Shown: one piece after another, positions 44,303 to 52,093 of the stretch
Position numbering within the stretch: the stretch's first letter is position 1
How the letters are laid out: each line of letters opens with the position of its first letter
Assembly: GCA_023443865.1 (NCBI GenBank)
Contig: JAEZST010000022.1
Location: 124,001 to 188,000, forward strand
Length of the DNA: 64,000 nt
Reading direction: 5' to 3'
Origin: Spirochaetota bacterium
GTDB taxonomy: Bacteria; Spirochaetota; Spirochaetia; Treponematales; Treponemataceae
Notes under the pieces: model-generated
The model's database searches: none
Told to the model about the DNA's origin: nothing
The model's input: the letters and a program-made list of their open reading frames with translations, nothing else
Position numbers and translations under genes: made by a program

Positions 44303-45313
44303 CTAGAGATCGTCCCTGACGGGATTCCCTTCCCCGGCGATTACCCGTGCCTGTTCGCGCAAATCCTCAATCTCCCGGATCCAAAAGGCCTTGGTGCCCC
44401 ATTCAGGGTTTCTTTCCCTAAAAAGGGCGTCGTTTCGCTGGCGCGATTGCCAATCGAGGAAGTAAATCATGCGCATCATGCGAAGCGGTTCCACCAGGGC
44501 GAGGGTGGCGCGGTCAAAGTGGCTGAATTCGGTATAGCCTTCCAGGATGAGCTCCATTTCCCTGCCGGAGTCGGCAAGGTGTCCGGGTAAGAGAAGCCAG
44601 AGGTCCTGAACGGCGGGCCCGGTCATCATATCGTCGAAATCGATGAGGATAAGGGAGCCGTCCGCGGCCTCGAGCACGTTGCCCCGATGGCAATCGCCGT
44701 GAATGCGGATACGATCGCCGGCATCGAGCCCCGCCTGGGCGAAACGGTCGGAACAGAGTTGGAGTCCGGTACCCGTAATAGCGAGAAAATCCTCACGGAG
44801 CTCGGGATGCATGGAGAGCGATTCCGCGAGCGCCGCGCAGCGGGTCGAATAGAGGGGGATAGGGGCGAGGACCGGGCGTTTCGCGGCGGTCCCCTTTCGG
44901 GATATTCCGTGAAGGCGCCCAATGAGGGCTCCCGCGCGGATATAGTCGCCGTCATTGACGAGATCGAAGGTGCGGCCGCCCCGGTAGGGAAATACCGCGA
45001 AGAGGATACCCTTCGCCTCTCCCAGCGTTTCGTTTCCGCCGAAGAGGGGGAGGGGAGCGGCGACGGGCAGCTCGGCCCGCGCGCAGTCCGCGAGGAACCC
45101 ATGTTCTTCCGCTATGGCGGGCCGCTCCCAGCGGCCGGGACGGTAGAACTTGGCGACGTACCGATTGCCGTCCTCGTCTTTCAGGCCGTATACCCGGTTC
45201 ACGTAGCTGTTGTACGGCACGACCACCGGTTCCAGGAAAACGCCCAGGGCGCTTTCAGCCGCGTCGAGCACGGCTTCGGGCGACAGTTCCGAAAAGTCGG
45301 GTAAATCATTCAT
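44303..45313 (-). CDS. srkA: SrkA (YihE)-like stress-response kinase
   Basis: 336 residues from the ATG at 45313. Protein-kinase-like fold with N-lobe YNSYVNRVYGLKDEDGNRYVAKFYRPGRW, catalytic loop IHGDCHRGNVL and metal site LILIDFDDMMTGPAVQDLW, and the C-terminal MIYFLDWQSRQRND region typical of YihE. E. coli SrkA is a Ser/Thr kinase that counters stress-induced death. The frame is open upstream, but an extended -10 (TGCTATGAT) ends 6 bases before this ATG, which supports the start and suggests a leaderless message. Divergent from trpE and may share its palindromic operators. Confidence 0.88.
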   Translation of the reverse strand: MNDLPDFSELSPEAVLDAAESALGVFLEPVVVPYNSYVNRVYGLKDEDGNRYVAKFYRPGRWERPAIAEEHGFLADCARAELPVAAPLPLFGGNETLGEAKGILFAVFPYRGGRTFDLVNDGDYIRAGALIGRLHGISRKGTAAKRPVLAPIPLYSTRCAALAESLSMHPELREDFLAITGTGLQLCSDRFAQAGLDAGDRIRIHGDCHRGNVLEAADGSLILIDFDDMMTGPAVQDLWLLLPGHLADSGREMELILEGYTEFSHFDRATLALVEPLRMMRMIYFLDWQSRQRNDALFRERNPEWGTKAFWIREIEDLREQARVIAGEGNPVRDDL

Positions 45314-45319
45314 GGTTTC

Positions 45320-45328
45320 ATCATAGCA
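45320..45328 (-). promoter_or_regulatory. Extended -10 element of srkA, leaderless arrangement
   Basis: TGCTATGAT on the minus strand (45328-45320), six bases before the ATG at 45313. No convincing -35. Confidence 0.4.
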
Positions 45329-45354
45329 CAGAACGGGATTTTTATTTCTCCATA

Positions 45355-45376
45355 ATGTTTCTATTGACAGAAACAT
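45355..45376. promoter_or_regulatory. Candidate trp operator 1 (22-bp palindrome over the -35 box)
   Basis: ATGTTTCT (45355-45362) and its exact inverted copy AGAAACAT (45369-45376) with a 6-base centre. It contains the -35 hexamer TTGACA. It matches operator 2 at 17 of 22 positions, and the two starts are 44 bases apart, close to four helical turns. Confidence 0.65.
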
Positions 45377-45392
45377 AAAAGATTGGTACGCT
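45364..45392 (+). promoter_or_regulatory. trp operon promoter
   Basis: Consensus -35 TTGACA (45364-45369), 17 bases, TACGCT (45387-45392). Expected start of transcription is near 45399, at the first base of operator 2. No leader peptide with Trp codons or attenuator is seen in the 54-base leader. Confidence 0.6.
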
Positions 45393-45398
45393 GTGATT

Positions 45399-45420
45399 AT
45401 GTTACTACTGGTAGTAACAT
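45399..45420. promoter_or_regulatory. Candidate trp operator 2 (perfect 22-bp palindrome at +1)
   Basis: ATGTTACTAC (45399-45408), centre TG, and the exact inverted copy GTAGTAACAT (45411-45420). Its position would block initiation or early elongation when a dimeric repressor is bound. Confidence 0.7.
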
Positions 45421-45452
45421 CGCTCGAGAAAAACCCATAATCAGGAGTTCCC

Positions 45453-46886
45453 ATGACACCCAAACGCAGCGACATGGCAGCCGTGACCGTCCCGGGCGAC
45501 CGTTACACCCCGTTTTCCCTGGCGAAAAAACTCGGCGCCCTGGCGATTTTGGAATCCGCGTCGTTTTCCCACGGCCGGGAGCGCTATTCCATCATCTTGG
45601 CACGAGAGGCCTTTCGGATCCGGGAGGACGACGCGGGCGTGACCTTCACGATCGACGGCGAGGAACGGCCGTTTGCGGGCGGCGACATTCTCGACGCCCT
45701 GATGTCGGTGGCGGCCCAGAATCCCCTGCCTCCCGACGGTATTCCCCTTCCGGGCGCCGGCGTCGGCTTTCTCGGCTACGAGTTCGCCGCGCGATGCGAT
45801 ACGATCAAGATTCAAAAGAATCCGGATACCATCGGCATTCCCGAATCCGAGTTCATCGTGGGCCACGTGTACGTGGTATTCGACCACTTTACCGACGTGA
45901 TCCACATATTCGCCCTCAATTACGACGAGCACGAGATCGATCTCGCCGGCGCCGTTGCGGATATCCGAAAACGGCTCCACGATCTCGATTTCTCGTACCT
46001 CGAGCCCCCGGCCGACGCGTTCGAATCCGAGGTGGTGTCCGACGAGAAGGCCCAAAAGGAACGGTTCGTATCCGGCGTGCGCGCCATAAAGGACCATATT
46101 ACCCGGGGAAACTTGCTGCAGGCCGTCATGTCACGGCGTTTGGTGCTTGAATCCACCGAGAACGCCCTGGAAGGCTACCGTCGGCTTCGTTCCAAAAGCC
46201 CGTCTCCCTATCTTTTTTACCTGGATTTCGGGGCCTATCAGATCATCGGGGCCTCGCCCGAGAGCCTCGTTCGGGTTCGCGATTCGGTGGCGTCGATCCG
46301 GCCCATCGCGGGAACCCGGCGCCGTGGACAAACGCCGGAGGAAGACGCGGCGCTCAAGGCCGAACTCCTAGCCGACCCGAAAGAGCGCGCGGAGCACCTG
46401 ATGCTCGTGGACCTGGCCCGCAACGATCTCGGTCGCGTGTGCGTGCCCGGTTCCGTCCGCCTTACCCGGAATATGGAGGTGGAGCTCTTCAGCCACGTAA
46501 TGCATATCGTGTCCGACGTGACCGGCGAGACGGGAAAGGGAGCCCCGAGCGGGATAGACGTATTGCGCGCCGCCTTCCCCGCGGGAACCGTTTCCGGCGC
46601 CCCGAAGATCCGGGCCATCGAGATACTATCCGGACTGGAAAGCGACCGGAGAACCTTTTACGCCGGGGCCGTGGGATACGTGGAGCCCGACGGAGACCTC
46701 GATTTTTGCATCGCCATTCGATGCGCCCTGAAGAAGAAGAACCGCTGGTACCTCCAGGCGGGAGCGGGTATCGTCGCCGCCTCCGACCCGGAACGGGAAT
46801 GGGAAGAGACCAACGAGAAGCTTTCGGCCCTTCGCTCGGTGCTTGAGGGGAAAGACGTTAAGAAAAAACAGGGGAGCGCATCATGA
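45453..46886 (+). CDS. trpE: Anthranilate synthase component I
   Basis: 477 residues. Converts chorismate and glutamine-derived ammonia to anthranilate. Chorismate-binding domain motifs: IRPIAGTRRRGQTPEED, ERAEHLMLVDLARNDLGRV, HIVSDVTGE, FPAGTVSGAPKIRAIE and GAGIVAASDPEREWEE. The N-terminal ILESASFSHGRERYS matches the LLES-type feedback-inhibition site for tryptophan. AGGAG precedes the ATG. First gene of the operon; PabB is excluded by the trp context. Confidence 0.97.
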   Translation: MTPKRSDMAAVTVPGDRYTPFSLAKKLGALAILESASFSHGRERYSIILAREAFRIREDDAGVTFTIDGEERPFAGGDILDALMSVAAQNPLPPDGIPLPGAGVGFLGYEFAARCDTIKIQKNPDTIGIPESEFIVGHVYVVFDHFTDVIHIFALNYDEHEIDLAGAVADIRKRLHDLDFSYLEPPADAFESEVVSDEKAQKERFVSGVRAIKDHITRGNLLQAVMSRRLVLESTENALEGYRRLRSKSPSPYLFYLDFGAYQIIGASPESLVRVRDSVASIRPIAGTRRRGQTPEEDAALKAELLADPKERAEHLMLVDLARNDLGRVCVPGSVRLTRNMEVELFSHVMHIVSDVTGETGKGAPSGIDVLRAAFPAGTVSGAPKIRAIEILSGLESDRRTFYAGAVGYVEPDGDLDFCIAIRCALKKKNRWYLQAGAGIVAASDPEREWEETNEKLSALRSVLEGKDVKKKQGSAS

Positions 46887-48475
46887 TCGCGATGATCGAC
46901 AATTACGACTCGTTTACCTATAACGTATACCAGCTCTTGGCCCGGCTCACGACGGAGGAGACCCGGGTCATCAGGAACGACGAACTGACCCTTGAGGGGC
47001 TCATCGCCCTCAAGCCCTCCCGACTCGTGATTTCTCCCGGTCCGGGGCGGCCCGAAGAGGCGGGAATCAGCGTGGAAGCCATTAAGTATTTCGCCGGGAA
47101 AATACCGATCCTCGGCATATGCCTGGGCCATCAGACGATCGGCTACGCCTTCGGCGCGAAGATCGTGGGGGCCAAATTCATCAAGCACGGGATCGCCGAG
47201 GAAATTAGCCTGGACGGTAAGGGCCTGTTCCGGACCGTGGGCGGCAAGGCGACCTTCACCCGCTACCACAGCCTGGTTATCGACGAAGCCACGCTCCCTC
47301 CCGAGCTGGAAGTGACCGCCCGGGCCGCAGACGGCGATATCATGGGCGTTCGGCACAGGGAGTACGACCTGGAAGGGGTGCAGTTCCATCCCGAGTCTAT
47401 CGCGAGCGAGGCGGGCGAGGCGCTGATTCGGTCCTTTCTCAACTACCGCAGGGAAAACTTTCCCTTCAACGCGTGCCTTGATTCCCTCCTGAAGGGGGAA
47501 AGCCTGAGCAGGGAAAACGCGGAACTGTTCATGGAAGACCTGACCGAGGGCTCGCTGGACGAGCGAAAGACCACCGCGATCCTTACCGCCCTAGCGGCGA
47601 AGGGCCCTTCCGCCGAGGAAATCGCGGGTTGCGCGGCGGTTCTCGTGCGAAAAAAACGGCCCATTCCCACCGTGGGCGACCTGACCGACGTGGTCGGAAC
47701 CGGCGGCGACGGCCTCGGAACCTTCAATATTAGCTCCATGTCCGCCCTGGTGGCCGCCGCCTGCGGGCTTCCCGTGGCGAAGCACGGTAACCGGGCGGTC
47801 TCGAGCAAATCGGGCGCGGCCGACTTTTACGAGGCCTTGGGGTTCAAGATCGATTCGAGCCCCGAAAAAACCGCCGAGGTGATCGCCGAGACCGGTTTCG
47901 GGTTCCTGTTCGCGCCGGTCTATCACAGCGCCATGCGGTTCGCCGCCCCGGTCCGCCGGCTCATGGGGGTGAAGACCATCATGAACCTGATCGGTCCCCT
48001 GTCAAACCCCGCGGGCGCCCGTTTCCAAATGATCGGCGTGTACGACAGGAACCTCATGCATCCCGTGGCGCGGGCCTCGGTCATGCTGGGCTGCGAGCGG
48101 GTGATGGTGGTATCGAGCCGCGACGGCCTAGACGAGATATCCCCGTGCGCCCTCACCGACGTGGTGGAAATGGATTCCTCGGGCTCCCTCCTTGAATACA
48201 CCGTCAATCCCGCCGAATTGGGCATCGCCGACTGTTCGATCAGCGAGCTTCTCGGCGGGGATTCCAAGGTCAACGCCGCGCTCGCCATGGACATGCTCGC
48301 CGGTCACGGCCGGCCCTCGATTCTTGAATCCGTGGCGCTCAACGCCGGGGCGACATTATACGTCGCGAGAAAGGTTTCAAGCCTCGCGGAAGGCTATGCC
48401 GCGGCCAAGGCGTCGCTGACCGGAGGGGCGGTCGCGAAGAAGATCCAAGAGGTGCGGGAGGCGACGAATGCCTGA
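46883..48475 (+). CDS. trpGD: Bifunctional anthranilate synthase glutaminase / anthranilate phosphoribosyltransferase
   Basis: 530 residues, a TrpG-TrpD fusion. The class-I glutamine amidotransferase half (1-190) has the nucleophile in GICLGHQTIG and the His-Glu pair in FHPESI. The phosphoribosyltransferase half (about 195-530) has VGTGGDGLGTFNISS, KHGNRAVSSKSGAADFYEAL and NPAGARFQMIGVYD. The fusion delivers ammonia to TrpE and then makes phosphoribosyl-anthranilate. It overlaps trpE by ATGA. The same fusion occurs in enteric bacteria and Thermotoga. Confidence 0.97.
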   Translation: MIAMIDNYDSFTYNVYQLLARLTTEETRVIRNDELTLEGLIALKPSRLVISPGPGRPEEAGISVEAIKYFAGKIPILGICLGHQTIGYAFGAKIVGAKFIKHGIAEEISLDGKGLFRTVGGKATFTRYHSLVIDEATLPPELEVTARAADGDIMGVRHREYDLEGVQFHPESIASEAGEALIRSFLNYRRENFPFNACLDSLLKGESLSRENAELFMEDLTEGSLDERKTTAILTALAAKGPSAEEIAGCAAVLVRKKRPIPTVGDLTDVVGTGGDGLGTFNISSMSALVAAACGLPVAKHGNRAVSSKSGAADFYEALGFKIDSSPEKTAEVIAETGFGFLFAPVYHSAMRFAAPVRRLMGVKTIMNLIGPLSNPAGARFQMIGVYDRNLMHPVARASVMLGCERVMVVSSRDGLDEISPCALTDVVEMDSSGSLLEYTVNPAELGIADCSISELLGGDSKVNAALAMDMLAGHGRPSILESVALNAGATLYVARKVSSLAEGYAAAKASLTGGAVAKKIQEVREATNA

Positions 48476-49997
48476 CATCCTCGACGAGATCGTCGCGAGG
48501 CGGCGCGAGGATTACGCTCGGCTGGGGCCGACCTTCGGCGCCGCGGTTCCGGACCATCGACAGCGCGCCCTCGTTCGCTTTTTGGCGGAAAGCGGGGCCA
48601 TACTCGAGATAAAACGGGCCTCTCCCTCGAAGGGGGATATCGCGCCCGACCTCGACCCGGTCTCCCTCGCGTCCCGGTATCGCGCGGCCGGGGCGAAAAA
48701 CGTTTCGGTGCTCACCGAAACGCGGTATTTCAAGGGCTCCCTGAACGACCTTGTCTCGATCGGGCGGGCCCATCCGGACCTGTCCCTCCTTAGGAAGGAT
48801 TTTATCCTGTACGAGGACGAGATCGAGGTTGCCTATCGGGCCGGGGCCGACGCGGTGCTCCTTATCGCCAGGATTCTCGACCTGCCGCTCTTGGTGAAAC
48901 TTGCCGCCAGGACGCGGGCAAAGGGCATGACACCCTTCGTGGAGGTGCGCGAGGCGGGGGATATGGAAAAGCTAGAGGCCGTCCTTCGGGCGGGGCCGGC
49001 CGTCGCCGGGGTAAATTCCCGCGATCTGGCCACCTTCCGGATAGATCCCCTGGTTCCCGCGATTCTCCGGTCCCGGCTGCCGTGCAAGAGCGTTTTCGAG
49101 TCGGGTACCGCCACCGCCGGGGCCGCGCGGTTCGCCCGCAGGCTCGGCTTTGAGGGCATCCTCATCGGCGAGGCGGCGGCCCGGAATCCGGAGCGCGCGG
49201 GCGATTTAGTGGGCGCTTTCCTGGAATCCCGCCCCGACTGGAACGGCCATTTTTGGCGGGAAATGGGCCGCAGGATCGCCGCCCGCGGGCCGGGTTCGAA
49301 AAAACCGGGTCCCTTGGTCAAGATTTGCGGGCTTACCCGAAGCCAGGACGCCCTGCTCGCGGACGAATTGGGAGCCGATCTGCTCGGCTTCGTATTTGCC
49401 GAGAGCCCGCGCCGGGCAAGCAGGTCCGCGGCGATAGAAACCGCCGCCCTGATGGATAAACGGTACGGTGGAATGGCCGACGGAAGGCGTCCCCTTTTGG
49501 TCGCGGTGGTTACCGATACGGACGAAAAGGCCAATCCCGACGTTCGGGACGCGTTCGACCTGGTCCGCGAGGGCATTCTCGACGCGGTGCAATACCACGG
49601 CGACGGCGGACAGGAGGGCCTGGAGCGGGTTGACGCAGCCGGGGGTACCTTCGGCATGGGTCACTACGCGGCGGTCCGCCTGGGCAGCGACGGCGACCTT
49701 GATACGGTGGACCGCTTTACGGCCCACGGCGAGCCCCGCGTGCTCGTGGACGCCCGCGTTCATGGCATGTCGGGCGGAACCGGCAAGACTATACCGGCGG
49801 AATTGCTGCGGAAGGTTGGCGTACGAACCGGGCTCTGGCTCGCGGGCGGCCTTAATCCGACGAACGTACGGAACTATATCGATGAGTTTTCCCCGGAGCT
49901 GGTGGACGCCTCAAGCGGGCTGGAATCGGCGCCGGGAATAAAGGACGAGGGACTCCTTAGGGCGTTCTTCGGCGCGATACGCGCGGAGGGTAAATAA
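48468..49997 (+). CDS. trpCF: Bifunctional indole-3-glycerol-phosphate synthase / phosphoribosylanthranilate isomerase
   Basis: 509 residues, a TrpC-TrpF fusion. TrpC half (1-255): ILEIKRASPSKGDI, LLRKDFILYEDEI, GVNSRDL, FESGT and ILIGEAAAR. TrpF half (about 275-509): VKICGLTRSQDALLADELGA with the catalytic Cys, VLVDARVHGMSGGTGK with the catalytic Asp, LAGGLNPTNVRNYI and DASSGLESAPGIKD. The two halves catalyse steps 4 and 3 of the pathway. It overlaps trpGD by 8 bases and trpB by 1. Confidence 0.97.
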   Translation: MPDILDEIVARRREDYARLGPTFGAAVPDHRQRALVRFLAESGAILEIKRASPSKGDIAPDLDPVSLASRYRAAGAKNVSVLTETRYFKGSLNDLVSIGRAHPDLSLLRKDFILYEDEIEVAYRAGADAVLLIARILDLPLLVKLAARTRAKGMTPFVEVREAGDMEKLEAVLRAGPAVAGVNSRDLATFRIDPLVPAILRSRLPCKSVFESGTATAGAARFARRLGFEGILIGEAAARNPERAGDLVGAFLESRPDWNGHFWREMGRRIAARGPGSKKPGPLVKICGLTRSQDALLADELGADLLGFVFAESPRRASRSAAIETAALMDKRYGGMADGRRPLLVAVVTDTDEKANPDVRDAFDLVREGILDAVQYHGDGGQEGLERVDAAGGTFGMGHYAAVRLGSDGDLDTVDRFTAHGEPRVLVDARVHGMSGGTGKTIPAELLRKVGVRTGLWLAGGLNPTNVRNYIDEFSPELVDASSGLESAPGIKDEGLLRAFFGAIRAEGK

Positions 49998-51256
49998 TGG
50001 TCGGCACGGGTTATTTCGGCCGCTTTGGCGGGCGCTATGTCGCGGAAGTGCTTCGCTCGCCGTTGGAAGAGCTGGAAGCGGCTTTTGGGCAGGCGATGGC
50101 CGATCCCGCGTTCATCGCGGAACTGGACGGCCTCAGGCGCGATTTTATCGGCCGGCCGACTCCCCTGTTGCGCGCGGAAAACGCGAGCAGGGAACTGGGC
50201 GGGGCGCAGATATTCGTAAAAATGGAAGGCCTCGCCCACACCGGGGCCCATAAGATTAACAACGCGATCGCGCAGGCCCTGCTCGCGAGGCGCATGGGGA
50301 AAACGCGGATCATCGCGGAAACCGGGGCGGGACAGCACGGGTTGGCGACCGCATCGGCCTGCGCCCGCTTGGGCCTTGATTGCGTGGTGTACATGGGCGA
50401 GGTGGACGTGCGCCGGCAGCAGCCCAACGTGGCGGCCATGGAACTGTACGGCGCGCGGGTTGTTCCCGTGACCTCCGGTTCCCGCACCCTGAAGGACGCG
50501 ATCAACGAAGCGATGCGCGATTGGGCCGCGAGCTTCCAAACCACCCATTACCTGATCGGCTCGGCGCTGGGGCCCGCGCCCTTTCCCGACATGGTTAGGA
50601 CTTTCCAGTCGGTTATCGGCCTGGAAACCCGGGACCAGATCGCCGAGCGAGGCGTGCGCGTCGAGGCCCTGGTGGCCTGCGTAGGCGGGGGCTCCAACGC
50701 AATCGGCTTCTTTTCGCCCTTCATCGATTTGCCCTCGCCGCGCTTGATCGGGGCCGAGGCGGGAGGAATCGGTCCCGGACCCGGGGAAAACGCGGCGCGC
50801 ATGGTCGGGTCGGCCTCGGGCGACGGGATCATTCACGGCTATAAAAGCCGCTTTCTCACCGACGAGGACGGGCAGGTTGCCGAAACCCGTTCCATCTCGG
50901 CCGGACTCGATTATCCGGGAATCGGGCCCCAACTGGCCGCCCTCGGCGAGTCGGGCCGGATCGAGTATACCGCCGTGCGGGATTCGGAAGCCCTTGAGGC
51001 CCTCAAGTTCTTCGCCCGCAACGAGGGAGTCATATTCGCCCTGGAAAGCGCCCACGCGGGAGCCGCCGCGATAACGCTCGCCAAATCGCTCCCCAAAGAC
51101 CGGGCCGTGATAGTAAACATGTCCGGCAGGGGCGATAAGGATATTTTCATTACGTCGCCGGTATTTCGTCCGGCGGAGTGGAAGGCCTTTTTGAAGGCCG
51201 AACTGGACCGGCTGGAATCGGGCGAGGACATACACGTATTCGGAGGCCATTCATGA
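49997..51256 (+). CDS. trpB: Tryptophan synthase beta chain
   Basis: 419 residues, standard TrpB1 length. PLP lysine in KMEGLAHTGAHKINNA, phosphate-binding VACVGGGSNAIG, and the C-terminal VNMSGRGDKDI. It joins indole and serine to make tryptophan and forms an alpha2-beta2 complex with TrpA. The start overlaps the trpCF stop (TAATG) and the stop overlaps the trpA start (ATGA). GH of AETGAGQHGLATA completes the family signature. Confidence 0.97.
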   Translation: MVGTGYFGRFGGRYVAEVLRSPLEELEAAFGQAMADPAFIAELDGLRRDFIGRPTPLLRAENASRELGGAQIFVKMEGLAHTGAHKINNAIAQALLARRMGKTRIIAETGAGQHGLATASACARLGLDCVVYMGEVDVRRQQPNVAAMELYGARVVPVTSGSRTLKDAINEAMRDWAASFQTTHYLIGSALGPAPFPDMVRTFQSVIGLETRDQIAERGVRVEALVACVGGGSNAIGFFSPFIDLPSPRLIGAEAGGIGPGPGENAARMVGSASGDGIIHGYKSRFLTDEDGQVAETRSISAGLDYPGIGPQLAALGESGRIEYTAVRDSEALEALKFFARNEGVIFALESAHAGAAAITLAKSLPKDRAVIVNMSGRGDKDIFITSPVFRPAEWKAFLKAELDRLESGEDIHVFGGHS

Positions 51257-52050
51257 ACGAGTTACGGAACGCCCCGGTGAGGGTAATGGCCCACCTGGTG
51301 GCGGGATACCCCGCCGATACCCTGGCGCTTGCCGCCGCGGAAGGCCTTGCCGCGGGAGGGGTCTCCTATTTCGAGATACAGCTTCCCTTCAGCGATCCAA
51401 GCGCCGACGGCGTCGCGATTCAGACAGCCTGCGCCGCCGTGCTCGAGCGGGGCTACCGGGTGGCGGAAGGGCTTGCGTTCGCGCGGGAACTGAGGCGTCG
51501 GTATCCGGCGATACCGGTCTATATCATGACCTACGGAAACCTCGCCTGGAAGCCCGGCATAGAACGGTTTGTAGAGATGGCCGCGGGCGCGGGGGCTTCC
51601 GGTCTTATAGTGCCCGACCTTCCCTTCGACGCCGACGAGGGCCTTTCCGCCGCCTGCGAAAAGAGGGGCCTGGTATCCGTACCGGTCGCCGCTCCTTCCA
51701 TGGGCCCCGCGCGCGTCGCCGCCCTCGCGGCCTTGGATCGTCCGCTGGTATACGCGGCCCTTCGCGCCGGCATTACCGGCAAGGAAACCGCGATCGATAG
51801 CGACACCCTCGCGTTCATCGCCCGGCTCGAATCGGCGGGCCCGGGGAAGGCGGGGGGCGAGTCCCGGGTTCTGGGCGGCTTCGGCATACGGAACGGCGCC
51901 CAGGCGGCCACCCTGGCGCCTCACGTCCGCGCCGTGGTGGCGGGTTCCGTGTTCGTGGAGGCCATTCGCGACGCCGCCGCCGGCGGGGAAAAAGCGGTTT
52001 TCGAAGCGGTGAAAAAAAAGGCCGCCGAGCTTTCCGGCTTTGGACAATAG
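51253..52050 (+). CDS. trpA: Tryptophan synthase alpha chain
   Basis: 265 residues from the ATG at 51253; longer readings are trpB shadow. Catalytic Glu and Asp lie in YFEIQLPFSDPSADGVAIQ. The loop IVPDLPFDADEG and the phosphate site GGFGIRNGAQ with VVAGSVFVEAI are present. It cleaves indole-glycerol phosphate to indole, which passes to TrpB. Last gene of the operon; a promoter for the next gene overlaps its end. The usual ITG of the GVTG loop reads GITGKETA. Confidence 0.96.
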   Translation: MNELRNAPVRVMAHLVAGYPADTLALAAAEGLAAGGVSYFEIQLPFSDPSADGVAIQTACAAVLERGYRVAEGLAFARELRRRYPAIPVYIMTYGNLAWKPGIERFVEMAAGAGASGLIVPDLPFDADEGLSAACEKRGLVSVPVAAPSMGPARVAALAALDRPLVYAALRAGITGKETAIDSDTLAFIARLESAGPGKAGGESRVLGGFGIRNGAQAATLAPHVRAVVAGSVFVEAIRDAAAGGEKAVFEAVKKKAAELSGFGQ

Positions 52051-52069
52051 GGCCCGTTCCGGTTATACT
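52041..52069 (+). promoter_or_regulatory. Promoter of the hybrid kinase gene, inside the end of trpA
   Basis: TGGACA (52041-52046), 17 bases, TATACT (52064-52069). Transcription would start near 52076, giving an 18-base leader. Confidence 0.5.
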
Positions 52070-52093
52070 GAGAGGTACGGATAACCCCTCAGG

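Noticed and set aside
44273..44303. GCGGCC/GGCCGC inverted repeat between convergent genes as terminator
   Set aside because: Arms of 6 bp with a 19-base loop and no T run on either strand; too weak to call.
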